A stretch of 64,000 nt of DNA from Lachnospiraceae bacterium (GTDB lineage Bacteria > Bacillota > Clostridia > Lachnospirales > Lachnospiraceae), in NCBI GenBank assembly GCA_028693705.1, contig JAQUUX010000002.1:19598-83597 (forward strand), in the 5' to 3' direction. The notes under the pieces are model-generated. The model was not told the origin of the DNA. It did not search any database and worked only from the letters and a program-made list of their open reading frames with translations. Below, one piece after another: positions 8,960 to 18,414 of the stretch. The position numbers were made by a program, and so were the translations under genes. The stretch's first letter is position 1, and each line of letters begins with the position of its first letter.

Positions 8960-9145
8960 TTACCAACTTGCTTTTTTAACACCTGGGATCTGACCTTTAT
9001 ATGCCAATTCACGGAAGCAAACTCTGCAAATTCCGTATTTTTTCAACACTGAGTGAGGACGACCACAGATCTTACAACGTGTATAAGCTCTTGTAGAGAA
9101 CTTAGGTGTACGCTGCTGTTTAATCTTCATTGATGTCTTTGCCAT
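8960..9145 (-). CDS. rpsN: 30S ribosomal protein S14, zinc type (type Z)
   Basis: S14 sits in the 30S head near S3 and S10. The 61-residue product is the short zinc-binding form: CKIC (residues 24-27) and CRVC (40-43) provide four ligands. It ends [19 protein letters not shown], the typical type Z terminus. Located between rplE and rpsH, the standard position in the spc operon. A zinc-independent paralogue, if any, is not in this window. Confidence 0.98.
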   Translation of the reverse strand: MAKTSMKIKQQRTPKFSTRAYTRCKICGRPHSVLKKYGICRVCFRELAYKGQIPGVKKASW

Positions 9146-9178
9146 GAATGAAAAACCTCCTTATAATCGAACAGATTA

Positions 9179-9721
9179 CTATTTTGCGAATGGCATATTG
9201 AAACATGTCAATAATTCACGGGCTTCTTCGTCTGTCTTTGCTGTTGTTACGATGATAACATCCATACCTCTTACTTTATCAATCTTGTCGTATTCAATTT
9301 CAGGGAAGATAACCTGCTCTTTAATACCCAGTGCATAGTTTCCTCTGCCATCAAATGCATTTGGATTAATACCTCTAAAGTCACGTACACGTGGCAGAGC
9401 AAGGTTTACAAGACGATCAAGGAATTCGTACATCTTGTCGCCACGAAGAGTAACCTTACAACCAATTGGCATGCCTTCACGGATCTTAAAGTTTGCAATA
9501 GCGTTTTTTGCCTTTGTAAGAACTGGTTTCTGACCGGTAATGGTCTCCATTTCCTTTGCAGCTACTTCCAAAACCTTTGCATTATCTTTAGCTTCGCCAA
9601 CGCCCATGTTAATAACGATCTTAGCGATCTTAGGAACTTCCATGACGTTTTTGTAGCCGAACTTCTTAGTCATCGCTTCCACGATTTCATCATTATACAT
9701 ACTTTTAAGTCTACTACTCAT
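9179..9721 (-). CDS. rplE: 50S ribosomal protein L5
   Basis: Binds 5S rRNA and makes the B1b bridge to S13. The 180-residue protein begins [20 protein letters not shown], carries the family motif [18 protein letters not shown] and ends [17 protein letters not shown]. Full length; follows rplX by 22 bases. Confidence 0.98.
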   Translation of the reverse strand: MSSRLKSMYNDEIVEAMTKKFGYKNVMEVPKIAKIVINMGVGEAKDNAKVLEVAAKEMETITGQKPVLTKAKNAIANFKIREGMPIGCKVTLRGDKMYEFLDRLVNLALPRVRDFRGINPNAFDGRGNYALGIKEQVIFPEIEYDKIDKVRGMDVIIVTTAKTDEEARELLTCFNMPFAK

Positions 9722-9743
9722 TGCTTAAACGACCTCCTTCCTC

Positions 9744-10058
9744 TTATTTATCGATTACGTCGCCAGTTGATTTAGCGAAACGTACTTTTTTGTCTCCATC
9801 CATCTTGAAGCCTACTCTTGTTGCTTTTCCTTTATGAACGTACATTGCGTTGGAAGCATCAAAAGGAGCTTCTTTCTGAATAATACCACCCTCTTGGTTG
9901 GTAGCTGAAGGTTTCTCATGCTTTGTAATCTTGTTGACGCCTTCAACGGTAACTTTACCATTTTTGTGGTCAATTGCGGTTACTTTACCTTCTTTGTCCT
10001 TATCCTTACCAGCGATTACTTTAACTGTATCGCCTACTTTAATCTTCATTGTTGACAT
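9744..10058 (-). CDS. rplX: 50S ribosomal protein L24
   Basis: Early large-subunit assembly factor near the exit tunnel opening. The 104-residue protein has an N-terminal KOW motif ([20 protein letters not shown]) and the L24 core [12 protein letters not shown]. Start chosen at the ATG eight bases after GGAGG. Follows rplN with a 11-base gap. Confidence 0.98.
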   Translation of the reverse strand: MSTMKIKVGDTVKVIAGKDKDKEGKVTAIDHKNGKVTVEGVNKITKHEKPSATNQEGGIIQKEAPFDASNAMYVHKGKATRVGFKMDGDKKVRFAKSTGDVIDK

Positions 10059-10069
10059 ACTGGCACCTC

Positions 10070-10438
10070 CTATAATACTTCTGGAGCCAGTGAAACAATT
10101 TTCATAAACTGTTTTTCACGAAGCTCTCTTGCTACTGGTCCAAAGATACGAGTTCCTCTTGGAGTGTTATCGTCTTTGATAATAACAGCAGCATTTTCGT
10201 CAAATTTGATATAAGAACCGTCTTTACGACGAGCACCTTTTACAGTACGTACAACTACGGCTTTTACAACGTCGCCTTTTTTAACAACGCCACCTGGTGT
10301 TGCATCTTTGACAGAAGCAACGATTACATCGCCGATCTGTGCATATCTTCTTGTAGATCCGCCCATAACTCTGATGCAAAGTAATTCTTTGGCACCGGTA
10401 TTATCAGCAACCTTAAGTCTGGTCTCCTGTTGTACCAT
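10070..10438 (-). CDS. rplN: 50S ribosomal protein L14
   Basis: Binds the 23S rRNA at the subunit interface (bridges B5 and B8) and is the docking site of RsfS. The 122-residue protein begins [20 protein letters not shown], has the signature [21 protein letters not shown] and ends [17 protein letters not shown] (here [12 protein letters not shown]). Full length. Confidence 0.98.
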   Translation of the reverse strand: MVQQETRLKVADNTGAKELLCIRVMGGSTRRYAQIGDVIVASVKDATPGGVVKKGDVVKAVVVRTVKGARRKDGSYIKFDENAAVIIKDDNTPRGTRIFGPVARELREKQFMKIVSLAPEVL

Positions 10439-10459
10439 GCTAATTCTCCTTCCAATTCG

Positions 10460-10717
10460 TTATTTAACTTTTTCAACGACTTCAACAAGTCTCCATCTCT
10501 TATCTTTAGATAATGGTCTTGTCTCCATAACCTTTACGGTATCACCGATGTTGCATTCATTATTCTCATCATGAGCCTTTAACTTTACAGTTCTCTTAAC
10601 GATTTTGCTGTAAAGAGGATGCATAACATTATCCTGGATTGCTACAACGATTGTCTTATCCATTTTATTACTTACGACCTTACCGACACGGGTCTTTCTT
10701 AAATTTCTTTCTTCCAC
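10460..10717 (-). CDS. rpsQ: 30S ribosomal protein S17
   Basis: Primary binder of the 16S 5' domain. The 85-residue OB-fold protein reads [20 protein letters not shown] and contains the S17 motif [20 protein letters not shown]. Full length. A 60-base gap to rpmC upstream is the only sizeable spacer here and contains a short GC-rich stem around 10745-10765. Confidence 0.98.
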   Translation of the reverse strand: MEERNLRKTRVGKVVSNKMDKTIVVAIQDNVMHPLYSKIVKRTVKLKAHDENNECNIGDTVKVMETRPLSKDKRWRLVEVVEKVK

Positions 10718-10777
10718 GATTTTGTCTCCTTTCTAGGTTTCCACCACCGGCCTGTAAACAGGCGAGTGCAACGATGC

Positions 10778-10984
10778 TTAGTTTTCTTTAGCAATAGCGG
10801 TAATAGCAGTCTGAATTCTTGCGATGTTCTTACGAACCTCACGGATTCTTGCTGTATTATCCAGCTGGTTTGTTGCATTCTGGAATCTCAGATTGAAAAG
10901 CTCTTTCTTAGCAGAAGTTAATTCATCTGCTAATTCAGCAGCATTCTTTGCTTTTAATTCTTCATAATATTTATTAGTTTTCAT
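10778..10984 (-). CDS. rpmC: 50S ribosomal protein L29
   Basis: Lies by the exit tunnel and contributes to the docking site of trigger factor and SRP. The 68-residue two-helix protein begins [20 protein letters not shown] and has the family motif [18 protein letters not shown]. Its start overlaps the end of rplP by 11 bases, indicating coupled translation. Confidence 0.98.
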   Translation of the reverse strand: MKTNKYYEELKAKNAAELADELTSAKKELFNLRFQNATNQLDNTARIREVRKNIARIQTAITAIAKEN

Positions 10985-11411
10985 CTAATGCACCGCCTTC
11001 CAATGTTGCTTTAGAAACGATCTTGCATCTACATGGAAGCTTGTGTGTTGCAAGACGTAATGCTTCTTTGCAGGTCTCATCATCTACACCAGAGATCTCA
11101 AATAACACACGGCCCGGTTTAACAACTGCTACCCAGTATTCAAGAGTACCTTTTCCGGAACCCATACGTGTTTCTGCTGGTTTTGCTGTTACTGGTTTAT
11201 CAGGAAAAATCTTAATCCAAACCTGACCACCACGCTTGATATAACGTGTCATAGCAACACGGGCTGCCTCGATCTGATTTGATTTAATCCAACATGGCTC
11301 TAATGCTACGATACCCCAATCACCATAAGTGATCTTATTACCACGGGTAATCTTACCTGCCATAGATCCACGGAACTGTTTACGACGTTTTACTCTTTTT
11401 GGCATTAACAT
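10974..11411 (-). CDS. rplP: 50S ribosomal protein L16
   Basis: Contacts the elbow of A-site tRNA and completes peptidyl-transferase centre assembly. The 145-residue protein starts [15 protein letters not shown], as in other Firmicutes L16, with the conserved arginine in [20 protein letters not shown] and the final [17 protein letters not shown]. Full length; begins 2 bases after rpsC ends. Confidence 0.98.
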   Translation of the reverse strand: MLMPKRVKRRKQFRGSMAGKITRGNKITYGDWGIVALEPCWIKSNQIEAARVAMTRYIKRGGQVWIKIFPDKPVTAKPAETRMGSGKGTLEYWVAVVKPGRVLFEISGVDDETCKEALRLATHKLPCRCKIVSKATLEGGALDEN

Positions 11412-11413
11412 AA

Positions 11414-12091
11414 TTATTTATCGCTCCCTTCCTTGGAAGTTGCTCTTGCTTCGGCATTTCCTTTCGTAGGAAGTACTTCGCCCTTATAGATCCAAACCTT
11501 GACACCTACTTTGCCATAGGTTGTATCTGCTTCTGCAAATCCATAATCGATATCAGCACGTAATGTCTGAAGTGGAATAGTACCTTCGCTGTAGAACTCT
11601 GTACGGGCCATATCAGCACCGCCAAGACGTCCGGAACAACATGTTTTGATACCCATTGCACCAGATTTCATGGTTCTACCCATGCAAGACTTCATTGCTC
11701 TTCTGAAAGATACACGGTTCTCTAACTGACCAGCGATATTTTCAGCTACTAACTGAGCATCTTTATCAGGTCTCTTGATTTCTTTGATATCAACGATAAC
11801 CTTTTTGTCAGTTAATTTAGCAAGCTCATTTTTGGTTACTTCGATTTCTGCGCCACCCTTACCGATGATAACACCAGGCTTAGCGGTGAAGATGATAACC
11901 TTTACTCTGTCAGATGCTCTTTCGATCTCGATCTTAGAAACACCGGCAGCAAATAATTTTTTCTTTAAGAATTTTCTAATGTTGTAATCTTCAACTAAGA
12001 AGTCGGAGAAATCAGCATCAGCATACCATTTGGAATCCCAGTCTTTAATGACTCCGACTCTTAAGCCATGTGGATTTACTTTCTGTCCCAT
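11414..12091 (-). CDS. rpsC: 30S ribosomal protein S3
   Basis: Forms part of the mRNA entry channel and its helicase activity. The 225-residue protein begins [18 protein letters not shown], has a KH type II domain with the GxxG loop [10 protein letters not shown] and a C-terminal S3 domain ending in [15 protein letters not shown]. Full length with a short acidic tail. Confidence 0.98.
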   Translation of the reverse strand: MGQKVNPHGLRVGVIKDWDSKWYADADFSDFLVEDYNIRKFLKKKLFAAGVSKIEIERASDRVKVIIFTAKPGVIIGKGGAEIEVTKNELAKLTDKKVIVDIKEIKRPDKDAQLVAENIAGQLENRVSFRRAMKSCMGRTMKSGAMGIKTCCSGRLGGADMARTEFYSEGTIPLQTLRADIDYGFAEADTTYGKVGVKVWIYKGEVLPTKGNAEARATSKEGSDK

Positions 12092-12103
12092 TACTCTTCC
12101 TCC

Positions 12104-12490
12104 TTATCTTTCATCCAATACTACAGTAATATTGCTCATTCTCTTTTCGATTCTATAAGCTCTACCCTGTGCTCTTGGACGTACTCTCTTCATGATAGGT
12201 CCACAGTTTGCATAGCATTCTGCAACATAAAGATTCTCAGCATTCATGCCATTATTGTTTTCAGCGTTTGCTGCTGCTGAATTTACTAATTTTAATACAA
12301 CGCTAGAAGCATATCTTGGGTTGTATGTTAAGATTGCTCTTGCTGTTTCTACATCTTTGCCTCTGATGGCATCTAATACGAAACATGCTTTCTGGACTGA
12401 AACTCTTGCATAAGATAACTTAGCGGAAGGTCTCTTGTCACAATTTGCATTTCTTTCTCTTTTTATTTGGGATCTATGTCCTTTAGCCAT
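12104..12490 (-). CDS. rplV: 50S ribosomal protein L22
   Basis: Lines the peptide exit tunnel with L4 through its beta-hairpin. The 128-residue protein has the usual core SYARVSVQKACFVLDAIRGKD and the tunnel hairpin region ending RVRPRAQGRAYRIEKRMSNI. Full length; a 20-base gap to rpsS upstream. Confidence 0.98.
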   Translation of the reverse strand: MAKGHRSQIKRERNANCDKRPSAKLSYARVSVQKACFVLDAIRGKDVETARAILTYNPRYASSVVLKLVNSAAANAENNNGMNAENLYVAECYANCGPIMKRVRPRAQGRAYRIEKRMSNITVVLDER

Positions 12491-12510
12491 TGATGAAGCC
12501 TCCTTTCCTA

Positions 12511-12792
12511 TTATCTAACACCGGATTTTTTGTCGTCCTTACCATGACCTCTAAAGGTTCTGGTAGCAACGAATTCGCCAAGTTTATGTCCAACCATATC
12601 TTCTGTAACATATACAGGAACATGCTTTCTTCCGTCATGAACTGCAATTGTATGTCCAACAAAGGACGGGAAAATTGTAGAACGACGGGACCAGGTCTTA
12701 ATAACCTGCTTCTGTCCTGCAGCATTCATAGCATCTACTTTTTTCAGTAAGCTAGCGTCTGCGAAAGGTCCTTTTTTAAGTGATCTTGCCAT
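12511..12792 (-). CDS. rpsS: 30S ribosomal protein S19
   Basis: Binds the 16S head with S13 and contacts the A-site tRNA side of the B1a bridge. The 93-residue protein starts [20 protein letters not shown] and includes the family motif [20 protein letters not shown]. Full length. Confidence 0.98.
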   Translation of the reverse strand: MARSLKKGPFADASLLKKVDAMNAAGQKQVIKTWSRRSTIFPSFVGHTIAVHDGRKHVPVYVTEDMVGHKLGEFVATRTFRGHGKDDKKSGVR

Positions 12793-12823
12793 TGTCTTTC
12801 CTCCTTATTTAATCGCGAAGCCA

Positions 12824-13666
12824 TTATTTAATGGCTTTTCCATCACGTCTTCTTACGATCAGCTTGTTAGACTTGTTTTTCTTCTTACGTGTCTTTAAGC
12901 CAAGTGCAGGTTTGCCCCAAGGTGTACATGGACCTGGACGACCGATAGGTGCTTTACCTTCACCACCACCGTGTGGATGGTCATTAGGGTTCATAACAGA
13001 ACCACGAACTGTAGGTCTAATACCCATATGACGTTTACGTCCTGCTTTACCCAGATTAATAAGGTTGTGATCAACATTACCAACACTACCGATTGTTGCA
13101 CGACAGATGATTGGTACCATTCTCATTTCGCCTGAAGGAAGTCTTAATGTTGCATATTTTCCTTCTTTTGCCATCAGCTGTGCGCTGTTTCCTGCGGAAC
13201 GAACCAACTGGCCGCCCTTGCCAGGATATAATTCAATGTTGTGTACCTGAGTACCAACAGGAATGTTCTCCAGAGGTAAGCAGTTACCAACTCTAACTTC
13301 TGCTGCAGCACCATTCATGATCTTCATGCCATCAGTTAAACCTTCCGGAGCAAGGATATATGTCTTTTCTCCATCTGCGTATGCGATCAATGCAATGTTT
13401 GCTGTTCTGTTTGGATCATATTCGATACCAACTACAGTTGCAGGAATGTTATCTTTGTATCTCTTGAAATCGATGATTCTGTATAACTTTCTGTTTCCAC
13501 CGCCGTGGTGTCTAACAGTGATTTTACCCTGATTATTACGGCCTGCTGTCTTTGCAAGGGATTTGCAAAGTGATTTTTCAGGAGTTGTCTTAGTGATCTC
13601 AGAAAAATCAGATCCAGTCATATTACGTCTGGAAGGTGTATATGGGTTATATGTCTTAATTCCCAT
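12824..13666 (-). CDS. rplB: 50S ribosomal protein L2
   Basis: Essential for subunit association and peptidyl-transferase activity. The 280-residue protein begins [20 protein letters not shown] and holds the conserved C-terminal loop [20 protein letters not shown] with the functionally important histidine. Full length. Gap of 57 bases to rplW. Confidence 0.98.
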   Translation of the reverse strand: MGIKTYNPYTPSRRNMTGSDFSEITKTTPEKSLCKSLAKTAGRNNQGKITVRHHGGGNRKLYRIIDFKRYKDNIPATVVGIEYDPNRTANIALIAYADGEKTYILAPEGLTDGMKIMNGAAAEVRVGNCLPLENIPVGTQVHNIELYPGKGGQLVRSAGNSAQLMAKEGKYATLRLPSGEMRMVPIICRATIGSVGNVDHNLINLGKAGRKRHMGIRPTVRGSVMNPNDHPHGGGEGKAPIGRPGPCTPWGKPALGLKTRKKKNKSNKLIVRRRDGKAIK

Positions 13667-13723
13667 TTTCGTATCTCCTTTACTTATTTATTATCGCACT
13701 TGTCTGTGCATATTGTCTGACAA

Positions 13724-14023
13724 TCAAAGTCCTGTGAAGATCTCAATTTCTTTGCTGTCTTCTGTTAATTTTACGATTGCTTTTTTTGTCTTAGCAGTCT
13801 GACCAAATGTCATTCCACGTCTCTTTGTCTTACCATCAGAATTGATAGTATTAACAGAAGCAACCTTTGTTCCTTCAAACATTTTTTCAACAGCTTCCTT
13901 GATCTGAGTCTTGTTAGCTTCCGGATGAACTAAGAAAGTATATTTCTTTTCGCTCATGCCTGCCATGCTCTTCTCGGTTACTACTGGTTTGAGGATTACA
14001 TCATAATATTTTACGTCTGCCAT
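13724..14023 (-). CDS. rplW: 50S ribosomal protein L23
   Basis: Located at the exit tunnel mouth; docking point for trigger factor. The 99-residue protein starts [20 protein letters not shown] and contains the L23 core [20 protein letters not shown]. Start overlaps the rplD stop by one base (TAATG). Confidence 0.98.
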   Translation of the reverse strand: MADVKYYDVILKPVVTEKSMAGMSEKKYTFLVHPEANKTQIKEAVEKMFEGTKVASVNTINSDGKTKRRGMTFGQTAKTKKAIVKLTEDSKEIEIFTGL

Positions 14024-14643
14024 TATGCGTACACCTCCTCGATCTTTGTAACAGCATCCTTTGTAAGAACTACTGTGTTAGCTTTCATTACATCATATAC
14101 ATTGATTGTGCTTGTGCTGGCTGTCTGAACAGTAGGAATGTTCTTTGCGGACATAATTACGTTCATATCATTGTCAATAACAACCAGTGCAGTTTTCTCA
14201 ATCTTTAAGTTTGTTAAAACATTCTGGAAATTCTTTGTCTTGATTTCATCAAATTTCAGATCATCAATTACGATTAACTTGCTGTCCTGAACTTTGCTGG
14301 TTAAAGCAGACTTTAATGCTGCTCTCTTTTCCTTCTTGTTCATCTTGAAGGAGTAATCTCTTGGAACTGGAGCGAATACAACACCGCCGCCGGTCCACTG
14401 TGGAGCTCTTGTTGAACCCTGTCTAGCATGACCGGTTCCCTTCTGTCTCCAAGGTTTTCTTCCGCCACCGGCTACTTCAGAACGAGTTTTTGCTTTCTGA
14501 GTTCCCTGACGATTGTTTGCAAGCTGCTGTACGACTGCCATGTGTACCAGGTGTTCATTAACTTCAACACCAAAGATTGCATCGCTTAAGTCGATTTTAC
14601 CAACTTCCTTGCCTTCCATATTATAAACAGATACGTTTGCCAT
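14023..14643 (-). CDS. rplD: 50S ribosomal protein L4
   Basis: Lines the exit tunnel with L22; in E. coli it also represses the S10 operon through the leader RNA. The 206-residue protein begins [20 protein letters not shown], holds the tunnel loop [20 protein letters not shown] and the globular domain. Full length; translationally coupled to rplW. Confidence 0.98.
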   Translation of the reverse strand: MANVSVYNMEGKEVGKIDLSDAIFGVEVNEHLVHMAVVQQLANNRQGTQKAKTRSEVAGGGRKPWRQKGTGHARQGSTRAPQWTGGGVVFAPVPRDYSFKMNKKEKRAALKSALTSKVQDSKLIVIDDLKFDEIKTKNFQNVLTNLKIEKTALVVIDNDMNVIMSAKNIPTVQTASTSTINVYDVMKANTVVLTKDAVTKIEEVYA

Positions 14644-14664
14644 CTGAATGGTCCTCCTTTCCTA

Positions 14665-15348
14665 TTAAGCCTCAGTCCTTGTAGTTTCTTTAATTGTTAC
14701 TAAAGCTTTCTTAGGTCCTGGTACTGCACCTTTTACTAACAGTAAATTCTTCTCAGCATCTACTCTTACAACTTCAAGGTTCTGTACGGTTGCCTTTACA
14801 TGACCCATATGGCCAGGCATTCCTTTTCCCTTAAATACACGGCTTGGTGAAGAGCAAGCGCCGTTGGAACCCTGATGACGATGGAATTTAGAACCATGCT
14901 TCATAGGTCCTCTGTGCTGACCAAGTCTCTTGATAGCGCCCTGGAATCCTTTACCTTTAGTAATAGCGGTTGCATCAATCTTATCTCCAGCTGCAAAAAT
15001 GTCAGCTTTGATTTCCTGTGCTAATGCATATTCGGAAACATTTTCAATTCTGAATTCTTTTACAAATCTCTTAGCTGAAACGCCAGCTTTTGCAAAATGT
15101 CCCTTCTGTGCTTTGTTAACGCCATGTCTGTGAGCGATCTGTGTCTTTCCGCCCTTGTCTTTTGAAATTACTTTTTCTGCTTTGTCAGCAAATCCAACCT
15201 GGATTGCTTCGTAACCATCGTTCTCTTCAGTCTTGATCTGTGTTACTACACAAGGACCAGCTTCCAGAACTGTTACCGGAACAAGTACACCATCTTCATT
15301 GAAGATCTGTGTCATACCGACTTTTGTTGCTAAAATAGCTTTCTTCAT
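14665..15348 (-). CDS. rplC: 50S ribosomal protein L3
   Basis: Reaches the peptidyl-transferase centre through a long loop and helps start 50S assembly. The 227-residue protein begins [20 protein letters not shown] and has the extended loop [20 protein letters not shown] with glutamine methylation context upstream ([10 protein letters not shown]). Full length. Confidence 0.98.
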   Translation of the reverse strand: MKKAILATKVGMTQIFNEDGVLVPVTVLEAGPCVVTQIKTEENDGYEAIQVGFADKAEKVISKDKGGKTQIAHRHGVNKAQKGHFAKAGVSAKRFVKEFRIENVSEYALAQEIKADIFAAGDKIDATAITKGKGFQGAIKRLGQHRGPMKHGSKFHRHQGSNGACSSPSRVFKGKGMPGHMGHVKATVQNLEVVRVDAEKNLLLVKGAVPGPKKALVTIKETTRTEA

Positions 15349-15435
15349 TTCTTACCTCCTGTTATTCTACAGCGGCCCAGTCTCAAGAACTGTGCATACT
15401 AGTAGGGGTTTGTTGTTATTGTTTCATCGTCAAAA

Positions 15436-15756
15436 TTAGTTTGTCTTCATTTTGATATCGATGTAAACACCGGTTGGCATTTCCAGTCTCTGCAATGCAT
15501 CAACGGTTTTCTGTGTTGGTGCAATGATATCGATCAGTCTCTTGTGGGTTCTCTGTTCGAACTGTTCACGAGAATCTTTGTACTTGTGAGTAGCTCTTAA
15601 GATCGTAACTACTTCCTTCTTAGTTGGAAGTGGTACCGGTCCGCTAACCTGAGATCCGTTCTTCTTTACTGTTTCGATGATTTTTTTGGCAGACGCATCA
15701 ACTAACTGATGTTCGTAAGCTTTAAGTGTAATTCTCATTACCTGCTGATTTGCCAT
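15436..15756 (-). CDS. rpsJ: 30S ribosomal protein S10
   Basis: Member of the 30S head and, as NusE, partner of NusB/NusG in antitermination. The 106-residue protein reads [20 protein letters not shown] and includes [20 protein letters not shown] and the end of the family core [19 protein letters not shown]. First gene of the S10-spc-alpha cluster, preceded by GGAGG, a structured leader and a strong promoter. Confidence 0.98.
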   Translation of the reverse strand: MANQQVMRITLKAYEHQLVDASAKKIIETVKKNGSQVSGPVPLPTKKEVVTILRATHKYKDSREQFEQRTHKRLIDIIAPTQKTVDALQRLEMPTGVYIDIKMKTN

Positions 15757-16022
15757 AAAAAAAGTCGCCTCCTTTTCGCACTTTTTAGATTAAGTACGAC
15801 AAGCGGTGACTGTACACTCTCCCGTGTGTGTCCTGCAAAAGCACTTCACATACGTCGTTTCTACAACTTCATTTCTGTAGACGTTTTTACTGTACAGTGA
15901 CTTGTCGTCAGTTTCCTGGGTACCTTACGGCCCCTTGACATTCGCTCCACGGAAAACCTGCTTTAGAATTATTGTTTTTTCTAAGCAGCAACCTCACGCT
16001 TCATAGCTATCATGCCACAGCA
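15757..16022 (-). promoter_or_regulatory. Structured leader RNA upstream of rpsJ (candidate S10-operon leader)
   Basis: From the predicted start near 16022 to the rpsJ ATG is about 265 nt without a gene. A long-range helix joins CTTGTCGT (15901-15908) and TGTACAGT (15891-15898) with ACGACAAG (15796-15803) and ACTGTACA (15809-15816), with an internal loop between. It encloses a further stem (ACGT and CTACA at 15852-15865 with TGTAG and ACGT at 15876-15884). Candidate leader RNAs before S10 have, as I recall, been proposed in Clostridia; whether this is that class needs a covariance search. Ligand would most likely be a ribosomal protein such as L4. Confidence 0.6.
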
Positions 16023-16028
16023 AGGATT

Positions 16029-16057
16029 AGTATACAGTAAATATTTCGGTTGTGCAA
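16029..16057 (-). promoter_or_regulatory. Sigma-A promoter of the S10 operon
   Basis: TTGCAC (16052-16057) and TATACT (16029-16034), read on the minus strand, are spaced by 17 bp. The predicted start near 16022 gives the ~265-nt leader described above. Confidence 0.8.
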
Positions 16058-16109
16058 GTGGTTTTGAAGAAATATTGTATTTTTTTTAGTACAAAGTGAT
16101 AGTGGGTAT

Positions 16110-16400
16110 TTGGAAGTGATTTTTGTTGGAAATGGGTGTAATTCGCAATAGATGGAATGTATTTCTGCGGCGTTGTGCGGGAATAAGATGTTCTAAGTAT
16201 TCCGGTTAACTTTCTTGTTGCTTTCGCAATCGGCTTATAGGTGCCATCCGGGCACCATAAGCCTTTTTCGGACATCCTTGTCCGAAAATTGCTGGTATCC
16301 GGATCGGAATGCTAAGAACATCTAATTCCCTGCCAAAGCTGCAAAAATATATTCTATCTATTGTGATAACATCTATTGCAATTATTCACTTCAAATCACT
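16110..16400 (+). ncRNA. Large structured element E1 (candidate non-coding RNA or palindromic repeat)
   Basis: Two ~60-base arms (16144-16203 and 16306-16365) pair almost throughout, centred at 16254. Several of the mismatched positions in the arms are G-U on the plus-strand RNA, favouring the plus strand. The arms enclose a 112-nt core (16199-16310) with a GCTTTCGC hairpin, a two-part stem closed by GCC-ATCCG-GGC, a stem closed by CATCCTTG, and a CTGG/CCGG hairpin. Element E2 at 19568-19887, read on the minus strand, has the same core order with compensating base changes. A 15-base tandem repeat (ATCTATTG twice, 16356-16379) occurs in the right arm. No ORF is credible. Confidence 0.65.
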
Positions 16401-16667
16401 GCCTGTGTGGTTATCAGCAATAGTTGGAGTATTACCTCTATATTCTAACTATATATTATAGAAGAAACACGTTTTTATTTCTACTGATTCTTTTCTATAT
16501 TATTTTCTATATTATAATGAATACTCTCTTTTTACCTACGCTGCTTTTCAATGAAATGATAACTTGTCCTTATCAGATTGGTATTGACAGTATGTCGTAC
16601 AACGAAGTTGCATGACATACTGCCAATGCAATCCACTAAGTACACATTTTTATTTCATTAGAAAACC
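16401..16667. other. AT-rich gap downstream of putP with a 45-nt hairpin
   Basis: No gene seen. The stretch is AT-rich and contains one notable fold at 16583-16627: ATTGACAGTATGTC pairs with GACATACTGCCAAT, continuing as an inner stem around a TTC/GAA loop. It begins about 40 bases beyond the putP stop codon but no T-run follows on the minus strand, so it is at best an imperfect terminator. Confidence 0.45.
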
Positions 16668-18203
16668 TTACTCCACATTGCGATTCTTTACATCCTCAAA
16701 TTCCTGCAGAATTTCTGCACTTGGTTCAGGAGTAGCAAGGCTGACTACGATAATAAATACCAAACTGATTACAAAACCGGAAGCCAGAGAATATAATCCG
16801 GTAACAGTTCCAATAGTCTGTCCTCCTATAATAGGAAGATAATCCCACACCAGAACTGTTAATGCTCCGCTGGCAATACCTGCAACAGCCCCCTGGAGAT
16901 TGGTTCTCTTCCAGAACAAAGATAACAGTACTGTTGGTCCAAACGCTGCGCCCAGACCTGCCCATGCGTTAGATACCAGGCCCATGATGGAGCTGTTAGG
17001 GTTTAAAGCAATTATGTACGCCAGAACTGCAATAACAACAACTGTGATTCTGCTGATGCGTAAAACTGTTTTGTCATCTGCATCTTTACGGATAATACCT
17101 TTATAAATATCTTCTGCCATACTGGAGGCTGATACTAAAAGCTGTGAATCTGCGGTTGACATAATTGCAGCCAAAATACCACAGAGGAATATACCTCCAA
17201 TAACAGGTGCATTAATATCCTGGGTAAATACCTTTATAATCATCTGAATAAATACTTTTTCTTCTGCACCACCGGTTAAAACTTCCGGATACAGATACGC
17301 TCTTCCCACAACACCAATAATACATGCAAACACTAAGGACAGTGCAACCCAGATAATAGCAACTCCTTTGGATTTGTTTAATTCTTTTTCATCTCTGACT
17401 GCCATGAAACGAACCAGAATATGAGGCATACCACAGTAACCAAGTCCCCATGCCAGCTGTGAAATAATATCAACGGCTGAATATGTACCGGAACCGCTGT
17501 TCATCACTGCCAGATAAGCTGCTGAACCGCCTTCTACTCCACTTGCATCCAGAAGAGATACAATATCACCGCCAATGAAACCATATGCAACCAAAGGAAC
17601 AATCAGTAATCCGATTAACATCAATGTCCCCTGGATAAAATCGGTAGCACAAACGGCCATAAATCCACCCATGAATGTATAAGTCAAAATAACGATTGCA
17701 CCGATAGTCAATGCAATTTTATAATCAAGACCAAATACTGAATTAAATAATTTTCCACCGGCAGCCAAAGCTGATGCTGTATATACCAAAAAGAAAATTA
17801 CAATTGTAATAGAAGAAATCAATAACAATATTCTCTTCTTATCATGAAATCTGTTTTCAAAATAGGTTGGCAACGTCAATGCGTTATTTGCGCGAATGGT
17901 ATATCGGCGTAATCTTCCGGAAATAAAAAGCCAGTTACAAACTGTACCAATAAACAAACCAACAGCTATCCAGATCTGTCCGGTTCCCATTGCATATACT
18001 GAACCCGGTAAGCCCATCAAAAGCCAGCCACTCATGTCAGATGCCTGAGCAGATAAAGCTGCCACAAAGCCACCCAGCTTTCTTCCTCCCAGGAAATAAT
18101 CCTCCGCATTACTATTTTTCTTGGCATAAATAGCACCTACAACAACCATACACAGCAGGTATAGCACAAATGCTACTATGATCCATCCTATAGAATCACT
18201 CAT
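16668..18203 (-). CDS. Sodium/solute symporter, PutP-like (SSS family)
   Basis: Na+-coupled uptake carrier of the solute:sodium symporter family, probably for proline. The 511-residue product starts MSDSIGWIIVAFVLYLLC (GAGGGAG upstream); a 29-residue longer reading is unlikely. About 13 hydrophobic segments are visible, with the SSS motif region LSAQASDMSGWLLMGLPGSV (residues about 40-60) and AIMSTADSQLLVSASSMAED, where the ADSQL-type serine/aspartate contribute to the Na+ site. The pattern closely follows PutP, but substrate is inferred. Single-gene unit with its own promoter, divergent from the methyltransferase at 18415. Confidence 0.88.
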   Translation of the reverse strand: MSDSIGWIIVAFVLYLLCMVVVGAIYAKKNSNAEDYFLGGRKLGGFVAALSAQASDMSGWLLMGLPGSVYAMGTGQIWIAVGLFIGTVCNWLFISGRLRRYTIRANNALTLPTYFENRFHDKKRILLLISSITIVIFFLVYTASALAAGGKLFNSVFGLDYKIALTIGAIVILTYTFMGGFMAVCATDFIQGTLMLIGLLIVPLVAYGFIGGDIVSLLDASGVEGGSAAYLAVMNSGSGTYSAVDIISQLAWGLGYCGMPHILVRFMAVRDEKELNKSKGVAIIWVALSLVFACIIGVVGRAYLYPEVLTGGAEEKVFIQMIIKVFTQDINAPVIGGIFLCGILAAIMSTADSQLLVSASSMAEDIYKGIIRKDADDKTVLRISRITVVVIAVLAYIIALNPNSSIMGLVSNAWAGLGAAFGPTVLLSLFWKRTNLQGAVAGIASGALTVLVWDYLPIIGGQTIGTVTGLYSLASGFVISLVFIIVVSLATPEPSAEILQEFEDVKNRNVE

Positions 18204-18269
18204 AGTCTCCCTCTTTCTGCCGTGGAAACGACATTTTATTATTGTATACGAAAATACAACTTGTTGTTC

Positions 18270-18298
18270 ATTATAATAGAGGATTGTCATTTCGTCAA
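18270..18298 (-). promoter_or_regulatory. Sigma-A promoter of the symporter gene
   Basis: TTGACG (18293-18298) and a perfect TATAAT (18270-18275), minus strand, with 17-bp spacing. An inverted repeat ACAAC/GTTGT at 18256-18267 covers the probable start site and might be an operator. Confidence 0.75.
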
Positions 18299-18354
18299 CT
18301 TATTGCATAATTCCATTTTGTTATATCTTGTATGCCTATCTTCAACTAAACTTG

Positions 18355-18382
18355 TTGTACTAAGTCTGTTTTATGGTAAAAT
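18355..18382 (+). promoter_or_regulatory. Promoter of the methyltransferase gene
   Basis: TTGTAC (18355-18360), 16 bp, TAAAAT (18377-18382) preceded by TG, i.e. an extended -10. It lies 33 bases before the ATG at 18415. Confidence 0.5.
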
Positions 18383-18414
18383 AAATGCAGTAAAGTTTCA
18401 ACAAGGAGAAAATT

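Noticed and set aside
16027..16275. Minus-strand frame of 82 codons upstream of rpsJ
   Set aside because: It overlaps the S10 promoter and half of E1 and has no ribosome site or recognisable sequence.
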